NCBI RefSeq assembly: GCF_000152945.2
Contig: NC_020830.1
Span: forward strand, 1,932,501-1,996,500
Length of the DNA stretch: 64,000 nucleotides
Direction: 5' to 3'
DNA from: Polaribacter sp. MED152
GTDB taxonomy: Bacteria; Bacteroidota; Bacteroidia; Flavobacteriales; Flavobacteriaceae
Shown piece by piece: positions 1 through 9,274 of the stretch; the first letter of the stretch is position 1; each line of letters begins with the position of its first letter. The position numbers were made by a program, and so were the translations under genes. The notes below the pieces were generated by a model. It did not search any database, was not told the origin of the DNA, and worked only from the letters and a program-made list of their open reading frames with translations.

Positions 1-54
1 TAAAGTTTCAAAAAAAGATTAAAAAAGGGGTTTTGTGGGAATAGATACCAAATA

Positions 55-95
55 AAAAACCTTAAAAAGCTGATTAAAAGCTAATTAAGGTTTTT
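55..95 (-). terminator. Terminator downstream of the CAU tRNA
   Basis: An 11-bp inverted repeat (AAAAACCTTAA at 55-65 against TTAAGGTTTTT at 85-95) closes a 19-nt loop that holds a second small AGCT/AGCT pairing. Read on the minus strand it ends in a run of T six bases past the tRNA 3' end. It fits an intrinsic terminator. Confidence 0.7.
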
Positions 96-100
96 AAAAG

Positions 101-174
101 TGGTCCCACATGGACTCGAACCATGGACCACCTGATTATGAGTCAGGTGCTCTAACCAACTGAGCTATAGGACC
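101..174 (-). tRNA. tRNA with CAU anticodon (elongator Met or Ile2)
   Basis: The minus strand folds as a 74-nt cloverleaf. It has a 7-bp acceptor stem (G1-C72 to A7-U66, one G-U), D-loop AGCUCAGUUGGUUAGAGC, a 5-bp anticodon stem with loop CUCAUAA, and a T-arm loop beginning GGTTCGAGTCC. The anticodon is CAU. The paired G1-C72 excludes initiator tRNA. CAU could be elongator methionine or the lysidine-modified isoleucine tRNA. The C4-G69 and C5-G68 pairs match the TilS-recognised pattern known in E. coli tRNA-Ile2, but that rule may not transfer to this phylum. The 3' CCA is not encoded and must be added after transcription. Confidence 0.95.
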
Positions 175-188
175 AATAATTTAGGGTG

Positions 189-221
189 CAAATGTACTAT
201 TAATTTTAAATTATTCGCAAA
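189..221 (-). promoter_or_regulatory. Bacteroidetes-type promoter for the CAU tRNA
   Basis: On the minus strand a -33 TTTG (218-221) is followed after 21 bp by a perfect -7 box TACATTTG (189-196), which ends 14 nt before the tRNA 5' end. Spacing and sequence match the Bacteroidetes primary sigma factor consensus TTTG/TAnnTTTG. Confidence 0.7.
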
Positions 222-237
222 TAAAATTAAAGAATAA

Positions 238-1209
238 TTACACTGTTCTATTCATTAACCAAGTACCAAAGTTTCTTAGGTTTGTTTTGTTTGCTTCAGA
301 AATATCCATTTGATCTAAAGTGTCAAAAGCTTTTTGAGTGTATTTCTCTATTTCTTTAGACATCAAGTAAGGTATATCATTCATTTGATAAATTCGTGTA
401 ACCTCTACTACCTTAAAGCCATTATCTTTTAATTTTTTTCTGTAGAAATATTTTAATTTCTTTTTGGTATCCTTATCTGCAACTTCTAATGTTTTAAGAT
501 ACAAGAAGGTTTTTTTGTTCTCCATGATATCTCCACCTATTTGTTTACCAAAAGTTTCTGGATCTCCAAAAGTGTCTAAATAATCATCTTGGAGTTGAAA
601 AGCCAACCCTAAGTTTAAACCAAAATCATAAATAAGATCTGCATTTTTATCATCACTCTCAGCAACAATAGCTCCCATTTTTAAAGCTGCTGCAACCAAT
701 ACAGACGTCTTTAAACAAATCATATTTAAATACTCATCTATGGTTACTTTTTTACGCGTTTCAAAATCAACATCCAATTGCTGACCATCACAAACTTCTA
801 AAGCAGTTTTACTAAATAATTTGGCCAATTTTTGAAAAACTTCTGGCTTGTAATTTTCAAAATACTTGTAAGCCAAAATTAACATTGCATCTCCAGAAAG
901 AATGGCTGTATTAATATCCCATTTTTCATGAACTGTAGCTTTACCCCTTCTAAGAGGTGCATCATCCATAATGTCATCATGAACTAAAGTAAAGTTATGA
1001 AAAACCTCTACTGCTAATGCAGCTGGTAACGCTTTATTATAATCTGCTCCAAAAATGTCTGCAGCCATTAAGGTTAAAACAGGTCTAATTCGTTTACCCC
1101 CTAATTTTAAAATATAATCTACTGGTTCGTATAAATTTTTAGGCTCTTGAACCCAATCTTTAGATTCTAAATAGGATAAAAATTCTTCTTGATAATGCTT
1201 AATGTCCAA
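238..1209 (-). CDS. Polyprenyl diphosphate synthase (short-chain trans-prenyltransferase)
   Basis: This enzyme condenses isopentenyl diphosphate with an allylic diphosphate to make a C15-C20 or longer prenyl diphosphate for quinones, carotenoids or polyprenol carriers. The 323-residue protein has the first Asp-rich motif DDIMD (about residue 78), followed by the LRRG arginines, and the second motif DDYLD (about residue 208) after the FQLQ segment. GGKRIRP near residue 38 is the isopentenyl-binding site. Length is normal for the IspA/IspB family. The product chain length cannot be decided from sequence alone; flavobacterial homologues are usually called geranylgeranyl or polyprenyl synthase. 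It stands alone, divergent from the TetR efflux operon, with the tRNA downstream on the same strand. Confidence 0.93.
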   Translation of the reverse strand: MDIKHYQEEFLSYLESKDWVQEPKNLYEPVDYILKLGGKRIRPVLTLMAADIFGADYNKALPAALAVEVFHNFTLVHDDIMDDAPLRRGKATVHEKWDINTAILSGDAMLILAYKYFENYKPEVFQKLAKLFSKTALEVCDGQQLDVDFETRKKVTIDEYLNMICLKTSVLVAAALKMGAIVAESDDKNADLIYDFGLNLGLAFQLQDDYLDTFGDPETFGKQIGGDIMENKKTFLYLKTLEVADKDTKKKLKYFYRKKLKDNGFKVVEVTRIYQMNDIPYLMSKEIEKYTQKAFDTLDQMDISEANKTNLRNFGTWLMNRTV

Positions 1210-1297
1210 ATCTTTAAATTTTTATGTAAAAATAATGTAAAGAATTCGTAGAAATTAAATGTTATGTTAAAAAATCATTAAAACTTTGGAAACTATT

Positions 1298-1328
1298 TTT
1301 GTTTCTAAAGTTTCCTGTTGTACTTTTG
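1298..1328 (+). promoter_or_regulatory. Promoter of the TetR/RND efflux operon
   Basis: A -33 TTTG (1298-1301), 19 bp of spacer and a perfect -7 box TACTTTTG (1321-1328) match the Bacteroidetes consensus. The transcript would start around 1333-1336, just before the ATG at 1339, so the mRNA is almost leaderless. The box lies downstream of the longest-frame start at 1318, which rules that start out. Confidence 0.75.
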
Positions 1329-1338
1329 CACCCACTTT

Positions 1339-1953
1339 ATGAAAGATAAAATTTTAGAAAAATCGCAAGAACTGTTCTTAAACCTTGGTTTTAAGAGCGT
1401 TACTATGGATGAAATAGCCAACTCATTAGGTATTTCTAAAAAAACTTTATACAAGCATTACTCTAACAAAACGCAATTAGTAGAACAAGTTACAGATCAT
1501 CTGTTTGATAATATTTGTTGTGAGATTGATAGTGTTTATGATTTAGTCCTAAACCCTATTGAAGAACTTTTTGAGATAAAAAAAGTGGTTTTACAGAATT
1601 TGAAAGATGAAAAATCGTCTCCTCAATATCAACTTCAAAAGTATTATCCAAAAATATATCTTGAGCTAAAGAACAAGCAATTTGGGGTTATGCAAGGTTC
1701 TATAAAAGAAAACTTAAGTACAGGCATAGAGCTTAATTTATATAGAAATGATATAGATATAGAGTTTATTTCTAGGTTATATTTTCATGGTTTAGTTGGG
1801 GTTAGAGATAGAGATTTATTTCCTCTTCAACAATACTCTATGAACGATTTAATTACCAACTACTTAGACTATCATTTAAGAGGAATTGCTACAGATAAAG
1901 GAATAGAAGAATTAGAAAATCAATTAAACAAACAATCCGTTATTTATGAATAA
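1339..1953 (+). CDS. TetR/AcrR family transcriptional regulator of the efflux operon
   Basis: This is a one-component repressor whose N-terminal helix-turn-helix binds DNA and whose C-terminal domain senses a ligand. The first 50 residues carry the classical TetR signature: KDKILEKSQELFLNLGFK, then VTMDEIANSLGISKKTLYKH. The rest (about 150 residues) is the variable helical effector domain. ATG at 1339 is chosen over 1318 because the -7 box sits at 1321-1328. It is the first gene of the operon and its end overlaps the TolC gene by 8 bp, so it probably represses itself and the pump. The ligand is unknown. Similar TetR-TolC-HlyD-AcrB operons are common in Flavobacteriaceae. Confidence 0.9.
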   Translation: MKDKILEKSQELFLNLGFKSVTMDEIANSLGISKKTLYKHYSNKTQLVEQVTDHLFDNICCEIDSVYDLVLNPIEELFEIKKVVLQNLKDEKSSPQYQLQKYYPKIYLELKNKQFGVMQGSIKENLSTGIELNLYRNDIDIEFISRLYFHGLVGVRDRDLFPLQQYSMNDLITNYLDYHLRGIATDKGIEELENQLNKQSVIYE

Positions 1954-3277
1954 ATATTTTTATGTATTCTGCTTATTAGTGTTTACATTAAATAGTAAAG
2001 CTCAGGAAGGCCCAATTAGCCTTTCTTTAGATAAAGCCATAGAATTGGCTTTAGAAAACAGCTATAATACAAGAGCAGCTGTAAACGATATTGCTTCTGC
2101 AGAGAAAAAAGTTTGGGAAACTACCACTATTGGTTTGCCTCAAATTAATGGAGCTATCGATTATCAAAACTTTTTAAAACAACCAATTACTGTTGCAGAT
2201 ATTAATGGTGATGGTGTAGATGAAGAGTTTGTTTTTGGTACAAAGCAGAATGTAAATGCGTCTGTTACCTTATCTCAACTTTTGTTTGATGGAACGTATT
2301 TAGTGGGTTTACAATCTGCCAAAACTTTCTTAAAAATATCTGAACAAGCCAAAGAAAAAACAGAATTGGTTACTAGAGAAGCTGTTATTAATGCGTATGG
2401 TAATGTTTTAATATCCGAAAACAGTATTTCTATTCTAAAAAACAACATTAAAATTCTTCAAAAAAATTACGATGATGCTAAAAAAATCTATGCAAATGGA
2501 TTGAATGAAGAAGAGGATGTAGAACAGCTAGAAATAACTTTAGGAGATGTAAAAAATCAACTAAGTAGCGTATTAAGACTAAATGAAATTGCATATCAAA
2601 TGCTAAACCTATCTCTAGGTAATTCTATTGATACTGAATTGGTTTTAACAGACACTTTAGATTCTTTAACCGAAGAAAACATCTCTATAAATTTAGTAGG
2701 TGAAACCTTCTTAATAGAAAATCATATTGATTATAGAATTGCCGAAAATGATAGAGAAGCAAAACGATTAATGATGAAATTAGAGCAAAGCAAAAACTTG
2801 CCAAGTTTAAGTGCTTTTGTAAACTATGGTACACAAGCTTTTTCTAACGAATTTAGTTTCTTTAGAGGCAGCCAAAGATGGTTTCAATCTTCATTATTGG
2901 GTGTTAGTTTAAAAGTGCCAATTTTTAGTAGTTTTGGTAGAAGCTCTAAAATTGCACAAGCAGAAATTGCTTTAAATACTGCAGATTTAAGGTTAGAAGA
3001 AACCAAACAGCGTTTAGAGTTACAAGCTAAAAAAGCAAAAAGCGATTACCAATTAAGTATAGAAAGCTACCAAACAGCAAAGAAAAATTTGGGATTAGCA
3101 GAAAGAATAGAAAAGAAACAGCGAATTAAGTTTTTCGAAGGTATTTCTTCTAGCTTTAACTTACTACAAGCACAAACGCAATTATACACACAACAACAAA
3201 ATTACATTCAATCTATGCTTAACGTTATTACTAACAAAGCAGCATTAGAAAACGCATTAAACATACCTATTAAATAA
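1946..3277 (+). CDS. TolC family outer-membrane efflux channel
   Basis: This is the outer-membrane, trans-periplasmic duct of a tripartite RND pump. The 443-residue protein begins with a signal peptide (about residues 1-19, ending KAQ) and then holds the two long helical OEP repeats. One is near residues 30-210 (ISLSLDKAIELALENSYN opening, typical of OEP) and the other is near 250-435, ending NVITNKAALENALNIPIK. Length is normal. Its start codon lies inside the 3' end of the TetR gene, which suggests translational coupling, and the adaptor starts 9 bp after its stop. Confidence 0.92.
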   Translation: MNKYFYVFCLLVFTLNSKAQEGPISLSLDKAIELALENSYNTRAAVNDIASAEKKVWETTTIGLPQINGAIDYQNFLKQPITVADINGDGVDEEFVFGTKQNVNASVTLSQLLFDGTYLVGLQSAKTFLKISEQAKEKTELVTREAVINAYGNVLISENSISILKNNIKILQKNYDDAKKIYANGLNEEEDVEQLEITLGDVKNQLSSVLRLNEIAYQMLNLSLGNSIDTELVLTDTLDSLTEENISINLVGETFLIENHIDYRIAENDREAKRLMMKLEQSKNLPSLSAFVNYGTQAFSNEFSFFRGSQRWFQSSLLGVSLKVPIFSSFGRSSKIAQAEIALNTADLRLEETKQRLELQAKKAKSDYQLSIESYQTAKKNLGLAERIEKKQRIKFFEGISSSFNLLQAQTQLYTQQQNYIQSMLNVITNKAALENALNIPIK

Positions 3278-3286
3278 TTAACCAAG

Positions 3287-4456
3287 ATGAAAAAAATATA
3301 TTCATTAGTACTTACAACCCTAATTTTATTTTCTTGTGGAGATAAAAAAGAGCAATCTATAGATGATGTAATTGCAACCAAAGACATTAAGCAAATTCGT
3401 ACTAAAAAGGCTGAATTAGATCAAAAAGTGCAAGCACTTTCTAATGATATTAAAAAACTAAACACAGAAATAGAAGCGTTAGATACTATTAAAAGAGTGC
3501 CTTTAGTTACAGCAATTACTATAAAAAATGAAGTATTTACACATTTCTTAGAATTACAAGGAAACGTAAAAACTAAACAAAATGTATTGATTTACCCAGA
3601 AATGCCAGGAACTTTAGAAACTGTTTTGGTAAAAGAAGGCCAAAAGGTGTATAAAGGACAAGTTTTAGCAAGAATCGATGATGGAGGTTTAGCACAACAA
3701 GTAGCACAGCTAGAAGCAACAACTGCATTAGCAAAAACTACCTATGAGCGTCAAGAGAAATTATGGAACCAAAAAATTGGTTCAGAAATTCAATTTTTAC
3801 AAACTAAAACTAACTATGAAGCTACAAAAAGCCAGTTAGCACAATTAAAAAAGCAGCTAGGCAAATCTACAATTAGAGCACCTTTTGCAGGAGTTATAGA
3901 TAACGTATTTAAAGATCAAGGAACTGTGGTTTCTCCTGGTCCTGGTTCAGAAGTTTTTAGAATTGTAAACTTAGGTAATATGTTTATTGAGGCTGATGTG
4001 CCAGAATCTTACATTTCAGATATTGTACCTGGTAAAGAAGTAGAAATAGAGTTTCCTGTTTTAGGAACTACATTAGATACTAAAGTACGTCAAACAGGTA
4101 ATTTTATAAATCCCGCAAACAGAACTTTTAGAGTAGAAATTGGTGTGCCAAATCAAGATAGAAGCATAAAGCCAAACTTAACTGCAAAACTTAAAATAAA
4201 CGATTATACTAGCCCAGAAGCTATATTAATTCCACAAAGTATTATTTCAGAAAATGCAGAAGGTGAGCAATATGTTTACAAAATAACAGACTTAAACAAC
4301 GAATTTGGAACTGCAAAACAAGTAGTTGTAAAAACAGGGAAAACACAAGGTGATGTTATAGAGATTTTAGAAGGTATTACTGTTGGTGATAAGCTAATAA
4401 AAGCAGGTGCTAGAAGCGTTAAAGATGGACAAGAAGTTAAAATTTCTAAATCTTAA
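3287..4456 (+). CDS. RND efflux periplasmic adaptor (HlyD/MFP family), lipoprotein
   Basis: This adaptor joins the inner-membrane RND pump to the TolC channel. The signal peptide ends in a lipobox (TLILFSC, Cys at residue 17), so the 389-residue protein should be lipid-anchored. Residues 35-65 form a coiled coil (KKAELDQKVQALSNDIKKL). The biotinyl-lipoyl half-motifs flank a helical hairpin: VLVKEGQKVYKGQVLARID near 115 and STIRAPFAGVIDNVFKDQG near 193. A beta-barrel and membrane-proximal domain follow (about 220-380). It is the middle gene of the operon, 11 bp before the pump. Confidence 0.92.
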   Translation: MKKIYSLVLTTLILFSCGDKKEQSIDDVIATKDIKQIRTKKAELDQKVQALSNDIKKLNTEIEALDTIKRVPLVTAITIKNEVFTHFLELQGNVKTKQNVLIYPEMPGTLETVLVKEGQKVYKGQVLARIDDGGLAQQVAQLEATTALAKTTYERQEKLWNQKIGSEIQFLQTKTNYEATKSQLAQLKKQLGKSTIRAPFAGVIDNVFKDQGTVVSPGPGSEVFRIVNLGNMFIEADVPESYISDIVPGKEVEIEFPVLGTTLDTKVRQTGNFINPANRTFRVEIGVPNQDRSIKPNLTAKLKINDYTSPEAILIPQSIISENAEGEQYVYKITDLNNEFGTAKQVVVKTGKTQGDVIEILEGITVGDKLIKAGARSVKDGQEVKISKS

Positions 4457-4467
4457 TTAAAAAGAAG

Positions 4468-7400
4468 ATGAATAAAAATCAACAAAATAAAACAGATAAA
4501 GAATTTAAGCTTTCTTCGTGGGCCATTAACAATAAAACCACAATGTATGTAGCTATTTTCTTGATTCTTGTGCTTGGTATCTCTGCCTACTTTAGTATGC
4601 CTAGAGAAGATTTTCCAGAAATTAAGGAAACAAAAATTTACATCAGTACTTTATATCCTGGAAATACAGCAGAGGATATAGAAAAGTTAATTACAGATCC
4701 GCTTGAAGACCAATTAAAAGGGTTAAGTGGTATTGTTGAAATAACCTCTACATCTCAAGAAGATTATTCTATGATCATTGTTGAGTTTGATGATGATATG
4801 GATGTAGAAGTTGCCAAGCAACGTGTAAAAGACAAGTTAGATACAGAAAAGGCTTCTGAAGATTGGCCAACGTTTAATGGTGCAAAAGTAGACCCGAATG
4901 CGTTTGATTTAAGTATGTCTGAAGAAATTCCATTTTTGAATATTAATATTTCAGGAGATTATCCACTTCAAAAATTAAAAGAATTTGCAGAGTATTTACA
5001 AGATGATATTGAAGATTTATCTGAGGTAAAACAAGCAGATATTAGAGGAGTACAAGACAAAGAAGTAGAAATTGCTGTAGACATCTATAAAATGATGGCT
5101 GTAGAAGTTAGTTTCGATGATATTACAAGTGCCATTCAAAGAGGTAATGTTACATCATCTGCAGGTAATTTAATTGCAAGTGGCCAAAGAAGAACTATTA
5201 GAATTCTAGGTGAGATTGATAAACCATCAGACTTAGAAAACTTCGTTATAAAATCTGAAAGAGGTAATTCTATTTACCTAAAAGATGTTGCAACTGTAAC
5301 TTTTAGAGAAAAAGACAAAACTACGTTTGCCAGAAAAGAAGGGAAACAAGTAGTTATGTTAGATGTTAAAAAACGTGCTGGTAAAAACATGGTTGCTGCT
5401 GCAGAAGAAGTAAAAGTAATTGTAGAAGAAGCCAAAGCATCATATTTTCCTTCTAACTTAGATGTAACCATAACCAATGATTTATCTGATAAAACTATTG
5501 GTCAAGTAGATGATTTAGTAAACAACATCATTTTTGGGGTTATTCTAGTAGTTATCGTTTTAATGTTTTTCTTAGGCTTTAAAAATGCACTTTTCGTTGG
5601 TTTTGCAATACCTATGTCTATGTTTATGTCTCTTATGATTTTAGGAGCCTTAGGTTATACACTAAACACTATGATTCTTTTCGGATTAATTATGGGGCTA
5701 GGAATGTTGGTAGATAATGGTATTGTGGTTGTAGAAAACGTATATCGTTTAATGGATGAGGAAGGTATGAGCAGAGTTGAAGCTGCCAAAAAAGGTATTG
5801 GAGAAATTGCTTACCCTATTATTATTTCTACTGTAACAACAGTTGCAGCCTTTGTTCCTTTAGGTTTATGGCCAGGGTTATTTGGTCAATTCATGATATA
5901 TTTTCCTATTACTTTATCAGTAGTTTTAGGTTCTTCTTTAGTAGTTGCAATTTTCTTTAACTCGGTTTTAGTATCACAATTCATGACTACTGAAGACAAA
6001 GAAATGCCACTAAATAAAATAATAAGAACCTCAGTAATAGTTGCAGGAATTGGAATTCTAATTTTAATTTTTGGTGGTGCTTATAGAGCTTTAGGTACAG
6101 TAATGATTTTTACTGCTATTATGCTTTGGGTATATAGATTAATTCTAAGAAAAGCTGCCAATTATTTTCAAAGAAACACCCTAGTTTGGCTAGAAAATTT
6201 TTACGAAAAAATGTTAAAAGGAGCTTTAAAAGGATGGAAACCTGGTTTAATTACAATTGGTACATTCTTACTATTATTTGCTGCTTTTGGTGGTTTTGGC
6301 TGGTCTCTTTCTACTCAAAGAACAAAAGTGGAATTCTTTCCAGATAACAAACCAAATCAGGTTGTTGTTTATATTGAATATCCAGAAGGAACAGATATTT
6401 ACGAAACTAATAAAATTACCAAAGAAATTGAACAACGTGTATACAGTGTTCTAAATCAAGACATGTATATGGATGGTGATCGTAACTTTATGGTAGAAAG
6501 TTCGGTTTCTCAAGTGGGTGAAGGTGCAGGAAATCCTCAAACAGATGGTGGTTCTGCTGCAGAAATGCCACATAAAGGTAAAATTACGGCTTCAATGCGT
6601 CAGTACAAATACAGACGTGGTTTAGATAGTGAAGCATTGCGTCAAAAAGTACAAGAAGCACTAACAGGTATTTATCCTGGAGTATTAATTTCTGTAGAAA
6701 AAGATGCAAATGGTCCACCAACTGGTGCACCTATTAACATTGAATTAGAAGGTAACAATTATGAGGAATTAATTGCTACTGCAGAAAGAATGCGTGCCTT
6801 TGTAAATACTAGAAACGTACCTGGAATAGACGAATTAAAGATAGATGTGAATAAAGATAAACCATCTATGAAAGTAATTGTAGATCGTAAAAAAGCAGGT
6901 GAGCTAGGTGTTTCTACTGGGCAAGTTGGCCAACAATTACGTAATGCAATTTTTGGTGCAAAAGCTGGTATTTATAAAGAAGATGGAGATGATTACGATA
7001 TTAACGTTCGTTTTGAGGAAGACATCAGGTATAACAAATCTGCATTATTCAATCAAAAAATAACGTTTAGAGATATGGCTTCTGGCCAGGTAAGAGCAAT
7101 ACCTGTATCTGCTGTAGCTTCGCAAACCAATAGTTCTGGATTTAGTGCTATTAAGCACAGAGATACCAAACGTGTTGTTACTGTTTACTCTCAATTAGCA
7201 CCTGGTTATGTAGATGCTGCTGCTGTAGTAAATCAGATTAAAGAAGAAATGAAAAACTTTGAGGGTAAACCAGAAAACATCAATATAGATTATACAGGTC
7301 AAATTGAAGAACAAAATAAGCAACAAGCCTTTTTAGGTGGAGCATTCTTTAAAGGTTTAGCCTTAATTTTCTTTATTTTAATTTTCCAATTTAACTCGGT

Positions 7401-8004
7401 TTCAAAACCAGGAATCATTATGATTGCCATTTTCTTAAGCTTTATCGGAGTTTTTGGAGGTATTGTTTTAACAGGTTCTTCTTTTGTTATTATGATGACA
7501 ATGATGGGTATTATATCTTTAGCTGGTATTGTAGTAAACAATGGAGTTGTACTATTAGATTATACACAACTTTTAATTGATAGGAGAAAAGAAAAACTAG
7601 GTTTAGAAGACAATGCTTACCTACCTAAAAAAGACTTGTTAGAAGCAGTAGTTAAAGCTGGTAAAGCAAGATTAAGACCAGTATTGTTAACAGCAATAAC
7701 CACTATTTTAGGTTTAATTCCTTTAGCAATTGGTTTAAACATAGATTTCTTCTCGTTATTTAGCGAGTTTGATCCTAAAATTTATATGGGAGGTGATAAT
7801 GTTATTTTCTGGGGACCATTAGCTTGGACAGTTATTTACGGTCTTTTTGTAGCAACCTTCTTAACATTAATTGTTGTTCCAATTTTATTCTACTTAATTA
7901 CCCAATTTAAAATGTGGTTAAGAAAGAAAACAGCAAATAATGAAGAAAAGGCTGAATTGGCTTATACAGAAAATGTAAGAATTGATGAGAAAAATCAAAT
8001 CTAA
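4468..8004 (+). CDS. RND efflux permease (AcrB/HAE family)
   Basis: This is a proton-driven inner-membrane pump that exports drugs or other amphiphiles through the adaptor and TolC. At 1178 residues it is longer than typical AcrB (about 1050), with extra length between the two halves (an added hydrophobic segment about residues 510-560) and a longer tail. TM1 is near residue 27, followed by the porter start PREDFPEI. TM helices 2-6 lie near 350-500, and the second half repeats the plan, with TM8-12 from about 955. In TM4 the usual Asp-Asp relay pair reads V-D416-N417-G, so one Asp is Asn. Members with VDN in TM4 occur in flavobacteria, so this is probably a subfamily trait. The substrate is unknown. 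A strong bidirectional terminator follows. Confidence 0.93.
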   Translation: MNKNQQNKTDKEFKLSSWAINNKTTMYVAIFLILVLGISAYFSMPREDFPEIKETKIYISTLYPGNTAEDIEKLITDPLEDQLKGLSGIVEITSTSQEDYSMIIVEFDDDMDVEVAKQRVKDKLDTEKASEDWPTFNGAKVDPNAFDLSMSEEIPFLNINISGDYPLQKLKEFAEYLQDDIEDLSEVKQADIRGVQDKEVEIAVDIYKMMAVEVSFDDITSAIQRGNVTSSAGNLIASGQRRTIRILGEIDKPSDLENFVIKSERGNSIYLKDVATVTFREKDKTTFARKEGKQVVMLDVKKRAGKNMVAAAEEVKVIVEEAKASYFPSNLDVTITNDLSDKTIGQVDDLVNNIIFGVILVVIVLMFFLGFKNALFVGFAIPMSMFMSLMILGALGYTLNTMILFGLIMGLGMLVDNGIVVVENVYRLMDEEGMSRVEAAKKGIGEIAYPIIISTVTTVAAFVPLGLWPGLFGQFMIYFPITLSVVLGSSLVVAIFFNSVLVSQFMTTEDKEMPLNKIIRTSVIVAGIGILILIFGGAYRALGTVMIFTAIMLWVYRLILRKAANYFQRNTLVWLENFYEKMLKGALKGWKPGLITIGTFLLLFAAFGGFGWSLSTQRTKVEFFPDNKPNQVVVYIEYPEGTDIYETNKITKEIEQRVYSVLNQDMYMDGDRNFMVESSVSQVGEGAGNPQTDGGSAAEMPHKGKITASMRQYKYRRGLDSEALRQKVQEALTGIYPGVLISVEKDANGPPTGAPINIELEGNNYEELIATAERMRAFVNTRNVPGIDELKIDVNKDKPSMKVIVDRKKAGELGVSTGQVGQQLRNAIFGAKAGIYKEDGDDYDINVRFEEDIRYNKSALFNQKITFRDMASGQVRAIPVSAVASQTNSSGFSAIKHRDTKRVVTVYSQLAPGYVDAAAVVNQIKEEMKNFEGKPENINIDYTGQIEEQNKQQAFLGGAFFKGLALIFFILIFQFNSVSKPGIIMIAIFLSFIGVFGGIVLTGSSFVIMMTMMGIISLAGIVVNNGVVLLDYTQLLIDRRKEKLGLEDNAYLPKKDLLEAVVKAGKARLRPVLLTAITTILGLIPLAIGLNIDFFSLFSEFDPKIYMGGDNVIFWGPLAWTVIYGLFVATFLTLIVVPILFYLITQFKMWLRKKTANNEEKAELAYTENVRIDEKNQI

Positions 8005-8022
8005 ACACTTATAATATTACAT

Positions 8023-8057
8023 AAAAAAGGGCTGAAGTTTAACTTCGGCCTTTTTTT
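8023..8057. terminator. Bidirectional terminator between convergent genes
   Basis: A near-perfect 15-17-bp stem (GGGCTGAAGTT at 8029-8039 against AACTTCGGCC at 8041-8050) has A6 on the left and T7 on the right. It would therefore work as an intrinsic terminator for the RND operon and, read from the other strand, for the 215-residue gene whose stop codon it touches. Confidence 0.85.
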
Positions 8058-8703
8058 ATTTCCTTGTTTTACTACCAATCCAAATGTTGCCTATTTTTTG
8101 AAAGTAGGTAGTTTCTCCATCTTCATTTTCAGAAGTTCTATAAGACGATTTTATTCTGCGTTTAAACTGTTTTAATAATTCGTTACTATCTCCTTCATTC
8201 ACAAATTCAATTTCTTCTTGTACATCTGTAGATGTAAAATAACCTTCTTCATGAGCATAAATCCAGTTAAAATCAACTAATTTATCCGTCAATTTCCCAA
8301 AATTTTGCAAGGGAATTTTTTTCTGTTTTTCTGGTCTGTAAAAAGAAATTTTATAAAAATCAAGTAAACCATCAATGGCACAAACTACTTGAGAGCGTTC
8401 TATATTATTCTCAAAAAGCCATAGCACTAAATGATAAGGTTTGTTTAGTGTTTTAAGTTGAGCATCCCAGGCATCAAAAATTTCTATAAAGCTTTCTATA
8501 ATTTTACTACGAATTTTACCTTTTGGGGTTGGTATTTCTGAGCCAGTAACAGAAATATCACAAAAAGGACTAACATAAAACTTACTATAATTTCTTTTAT
8601 GATGCTCTAATTGCTCTAAATCTAATTCTTTATGATAATCTTTCCATGCATCTATTTGCTTGAAAATTTTGGCATGCCCTCTAACCTTTCTGTATCTAAT
8701 CAT
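8056..8703 (-). CDS. Conserved hypothetical protein (215 aa)
   Basis: I do not recognise a named family. The soluble-looking protein has no signal peptide or membrane helix. It begins with a basic segment (MIRYRKVRGHAKIFKQI), has several Trp/Tyr-rich stretches (ESFIEIFDAWDAQLK, KPYHLVLWLFEN near residue 93) and ends in a basic tail (FKRRIKSSYRTSE, GSKTRK). The basic ends hint at nucleic-acid contact, but that is inference only. It is a single gene between convergent and divergent neighbours: the RND operon terminator at its 3' end and recX reading away from its 5' end, 82 bp upstream. Confidence 0.75.
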   Translation of the reverse strand: MIRYRKVRGHAKIFKQIDAWKDYHKELDLEQLEHHKRNYSKFYVSPFCDISVTGSEIPTPKGKIRSKIIESFIEIFDAWDAQLKTLNKPYHLVLWLFENNIERSQVVCAIDGLLDFYKISFYRPEKQKKIPLQNFGKLTDKLVDFNWIYAHEEGYFTSTDVQEEIEFVNEGDSNELLKQFKRRIKSSYRTSENEDGETTYFQKIGNIWIGSKTRK

Positions 8704-8772
8704 AACATCAAATCTGTGTCTTCATGTAAATATATTTATTAAATATTAAAATAAACACGATTTTGTTTTTCG

Positions 8773-8780
8773 TAATTTTG
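8773..8780 (+). promoter_or_regulatory. -7 box of recX
   Basis: TAATTTTG matches TAnnTTTG and ends 5 nt before the recX ATG, so the mRNA would be leaderless or nearly so. I see no good -33 TTG at the expected spacing. Confidence 0.5.
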
Positions 8781-8785
8781 ATACC

Positions 8786-9274
8786 ATGTTTAAACCTCAA
8801 AAAAAATCGTTTACTGTAGATGAAATAAAGCGCAAAATCGAGCAATTTTGTGTTTATCAAGACAGGTGCCATAAAGAGGTTGAACAAAAAATGCGCGATT
8901 ATGAGCTAATTCCTGAAGCTAGAGAAATGATTTTGCTTAGCCTTATGCAAGATAATTTTTTAAACGAAGAGCGTTTTGCAAAAAGTTTTGCTAGAGGTAA
9001 ATTCAGAATAAAAAATTGGGGAAAACAACGTATAATTAGAGAACTTAAGTTTAGAGAAATTTCTGCCTACAACATAAAAACAGCGCTCAAAGAAATTGAT
9101 GAGCAAGAATATTTAGATACAATTTATAGAATTACAGAAAAAAGAAGCCAGTCTGTTTTAGAGACAAATAGCTACAAAAAAAAGAAAAAACTTATCGATT
9201 TTTTAATGAGAAAGGGTTTTGAAAACGAGCTTATATTTAAAACCGTAAATGATGTTCTAGAAGAAACTAATTAA
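8786..9274 (+). CDS. recX: RecX family regulatory protein
   Basis: RecX binds RecA filaments and caps or disassembles them. The 162-residue protein shows the three-helix repeats of the family: CHKEVEQKMRDYELIPEAREMIL near residue 30, then DNFLNEERFAKSFARGKFRIKNWGKQRIIRELKF (residues about 55-90, the signature region), then a third repeat ending RKGFENELIFKTVNDVL. Length is typical. It is far from recA in this window (recA at 43.6 kb, opposite strand). Its last 8 bp overlap the end of the convergent lipoprotein gene. Confidence 0.92.
   Translation: MFKPQKKSFTVDEIKRKIEQFCVYQDRCHKEVEQKMRDYELIPEAREMILLSLMQDNFLNEERFAKSFARGKFRIKNWGKQRIIRELKFREISAYNIKTALKEIDEQEYLDTIYRITEKRSQSVLETNSYKKKKKLIDFLMRKGFENELIFKTVNDVLEETN

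Noticed and set aside
6257..6454. Small plus-strand frame inside the RND pump gene
   Set aside because: Other frame of a conserved transmembrane region; no independent start signal.
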